A stretch of DNA of 64,000 bases, taken from NCBI GenBank assembly GCA_027491035.1, contig JAIXWZ010000009.1:1-64000 (forward strand), written 5' to 3'. A model generated the notes under the pieces. It saw only the letters and a list, made by a program, of their open reading frames with translations. It ran no database searches and was not told the DNA's origin. Positions 62,521 through 64,000 of this stretch are shown piece by piece. Position numbers and translations under genes: made by a program. The stretch comes from Comamonadaceae bacterium (GTDB taxonomy: Bacteria > Pseudomonadota > Gammaproteobacteria > Burkholderiales > Burkholderiaceae_C). Within the stretch, counting starts at the first letter, position 1, and each line of letters opens with the position of its first letter.

Positions 62521-63648
62521 ATGCTGCTCAACGACGATCAGATTCAGGTGCGCGATGCGATGCGCGATTTCGCCCAGCGTGAGCTTTGGCCGCATGCGGC
62601 CGACTGGGATCGGCGGCACCACTTTCCCAAGGACGTCCATCAGGGGCTGGCGGCGCTGGGGGCCTATGGCATTTGTGTGCCCGAGCAATGGGGCGGCGCC
62701 GAGATGGACTATCTGACGCTGGCGGTGGTGCTTGAGGAAATTGCGGCCGGCGATGGCGGCACCAGCACCGTCATCAGCGTGACCAACTGTCCGGTCAATG
62801 CGATTTTGCTGCGTTATGGCAGTGACGCGCAGAAAAAGCGCTGGCTCACGCCCCTGGCTCAGGGCCAGATGCTCGGTGCGTTCTGCCTGACCGAGCCGCA
62901 TGTGGGCAGCGATGCGTCGGCTCTTCGCACCACCGCTGTGCGCCAGGGCGACGCGTACGTCATCAACGGGGTCAAGCAGTTCATCACCAGCGGCAAGAAT
63001 GCGCAACTGGCCATCGTGATTGCGGTGACCGACAAAGGGGCGGGCAAGAAAGGCATGAGCGCCTTTATCGTGCCCACCGATACCCCGGGCTACCAGGTCG
63101 CGCGGCTGGAAGACAAGCTCGGCCAGCATTCCAGCGATACCGCGCAAATCAACTTTGACAACTGCCGCATCCCGGCCGATCACCTGATTGGCGCCGAAGG
63201 CGAGGGCTACAAGATCGCGCTGTCGGCCCTGGAGGGCGGGCGCATCGGCATTGCCGCACAAAGCGTGGGCATGGCGCGCAGCGCGCTCGATTTTGCGATT
63301 GATTACGCCAAGCAGCGCGAGAGTTTTGGCACGGCCCTGATCGAGCATCAGGCGGTGGGCTTTCGCTTGGCCGACTGCGCGACCGAGCTCGAGGCCGCCC
63401 GCCAGCTGATCTGGCACGCTGCGGCGCTGCGCGATGCGGGCCAGCCCTGCCTGAAAGAAGCGGCGATGGCCAAGCTGTTTGCCAGCGAAATGGCCGAGCG
63501 GGTGTGCAGCGCCGCCTTGCAGACCCTGGGCGGTTATGGCTATGTGAGCGACTTCCCGATCGAGCGCATTTACCGCGACGTGCGGGTCTGCCAGATCTAC
63601 GAAGGCACCTCGGACATCCAAAAAATCATCATTCAGCGCGCCCTTTAA
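62521..63648 (+). CDS. Acyl-CoA dehydrogenase, short-chain type
   Basis: A 375-residue acyl-CoA dehydrogenase. FAD motifs are LGAFCLTEPHVGSDASAL and VKQFITSGKNAQLAIVIAV; the C-terminus IYEGTSDIQKIIIQRAL has the normal catalytic Glu of short-chain enzymes. ATG at 62521 follows AAGGAAG ten bases after the SDR stop. It probably acts on butyryl-, isobutyryl- or 2-methylbutyryl-CoA, which cannot be separated by eye. Confidence 0.9.
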   Translation: MLLNDDQIQVRDAMRDFAQRELWPHAADWDRRHHFPKDVHQGLAALGAYGICVPEQWGGAEMDYLTLAVVLEEIAAGDGGTSTVISVTNCPVNAILLRYGSDAQKKRWLTPLAQGQMLGAFCLTEPHVGSDASALRTTAVRQGDAYVINGVKQFITSGKNAQLAIVIAVTDKGAGKKGMSAFIVPTDTPGYQVARLEDKLGQHSSDTAQINFDNCRIPADHLIGAEGEGYKIALSALEGGRIGIAAQSVGMARSALDFAIDYAKQRESFGTALIEHQAVGFRLADCATELEAARQLIWHAAALRDAGQPCLKEAAMAKLFASEMAERVCSAALQTLGGYGYVSDFPIERIYRDVRVCQIYEGTSDIQKIIIQRAL

Positions 63649-63694
63649 ATGTGACTGGTGCTGCAAAGAGCCCCAAGGGTATGATTTTGATCCC

Positions 63695-64000
63695 ATGAAC
63701 ATCATCATCCTGGGCGCGGGCCGAGTCGGCGAGAGTGTCGCCGAGAGCCTGAGCTCCGAGCACAACGACATCACTGTCATCGACCAGGATCCAGCCCGCC
63801 TGCGGCTGCTCGAGGAGCGGCTCGACCTTCGGGGAGTGGTGGGCAACGGCATACAGCCTTCGGTCTTGGAGGAGGCGGGCGCCCGCGATGCCGACATGCT
63901 CATTGCCTGCGCGGCCGCCGACGAGTCCAACCTGGTGGTCTGCAAGATTGCACACGATCTGTTCAGCGTGCCGACCACGGTGGCCCGCCTGCGCTCGCCA
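63695..64000 (+). CDS. trkA: Trk potassium transporter NAD-binding protein TrkA, partial
   Basis: The window ends after 102 codons. The visible N-terminus MNIIILGAGRVGESVAESLSSEHNDITVIDQD is the first RCK Rossmann fold of TrkA, followed by VVGNGIQPSVLEEAGARDADMLIACAAADESN. TrkA binds NAD(H) on the cytoplasmic side and gates the TrkH/TrkG potassium channel. The ORF track does not list it because it is cut by the edge; trkH would be expected downstream. Confidence 0.93.
   Translation, partial: MNIIILGAGRVGESVAESLSSEHNDITVIDQDPARLRLLEERLDLRGVVGNGIQPSVLEEAGARDADMLIACAAADESNLVVCKIAHDLFSVPTTVARLRSP

Overview
This is 64 kb of GC-rich chromosome from a betaproteobacterium. It is most likely a member of the Burkholderiales close to the Comamonadaceae. 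I infer this from the ribosomal and RNA polymerase proteins, several tripartite-tricarboxylate (Bug-type) binding proteins, a LiuR-type leucine regulator with its classical operator, the ybeX-lnt and glyQS-gmhB-plsC gene order, and GC-rich palindromic repeats of a kind I remember from that family. The taxonomy comes from recognition, not from a search.

Layout. (1) 0-11 kb: the rplKAJL-rpoBC core operon, with an L10-type leader before rplJ, an attenuator-like hairpin before rpoB and a GC-rich palindromic repeat between rpoB and rpoC; a strong terminator follows rpoC. (2) 11-18.7 kb: a LemA-like protein, a flavocytochrome c sulfide dehydrogenase pair (cytochrome c plus FccB-type flavoprotein), rsmB, a DUF4390 protein and an NtrY-type kinase with a shortened NtrX-type regulator, then tRNA-Phe with a terminator. 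(3) 18.9-24.5 kb: an accessory catabolic cluster with a racemase-fold protein, an SMP-30 lactonase-like protein, two divergent paralogous amidohydrolases and an orphan Bug receptor; two of its promoters share an AT-rich element. (4) 24.5-31.2 kb: formate-tetrahydrofolate ligase, two small exported or membrane proteins, an isocitrate-lyase/PEP-mutase family enzyme, a second Bug receptor and a ThDP-dependent enzyme. (5) 31.4-36 kb: a complete Liv-type ABC importer. (6) 36-38.4 kb: a hybrid sensor kinase on the minus strand. (7) 38.6-44.8 kb: an aromatic-CoA catabolic operon. It encodes a monooxygenase/old-yellow-enzyme fusion of the salicylyl-CoA 5-hydroxylase / 2-aminobenzoyl-CoA monooxygenase-reductase type, an enoyl-CoA hydratase, an acyl-CoA dehydrogenase and a RidA protein, followed by glutaryl-CoA dehydrogenase. 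The promoter carries a perfect palindrome. (8) 44.8-54 kb: a metallo-beta-lactamase-fold hydrolase, lnt and a CorC/YbeX protein on the minus strand; glyQ, glyS, gmhB, plsC and a YgjP-like metalloprotease on the plus strand; then a tandem 106-bp repeat. (9) 54.2-63.6 kb: a single-domain response regulator, a second MBL-fold hydrolase divergent from liuR, a hotdog thioesterase, isovaleryl-CoA dehydrogenase, carbonic anhydrase, aceK, a thiolase, an SDR and another acyl-CoA dehydrogenase; trkA is cut by the right edge.

How it fits together. The accessory parts describe a cell that lives on organic acids, aromatic acids and branched-chain amino acids: solute receptors and an ABC importer for uptake, CoA-dependent ring dearomatisation and beta-oxidation-like steps for breakdown, and AceK to steer carbon into the glyoxylate bypass. 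FccAB adds electrons from sulfide.

The observations most worth a second look are: an in-frame palindromic repeat inside the essential gene glyQ; the aromatic-CoA operon with a RidA enamine deaminase and an operator over its -10 box; a racemase-family protein lacking both catalytic cysteines; a shared regulatory element in the 21.9-24.4 kb cluster; and an FccB flavoprotein that appears to be a Tat-exported lipoprotein. I found no CRISPR array, prophage, integrase or transposase. No clearly new multi-gene system stood out.
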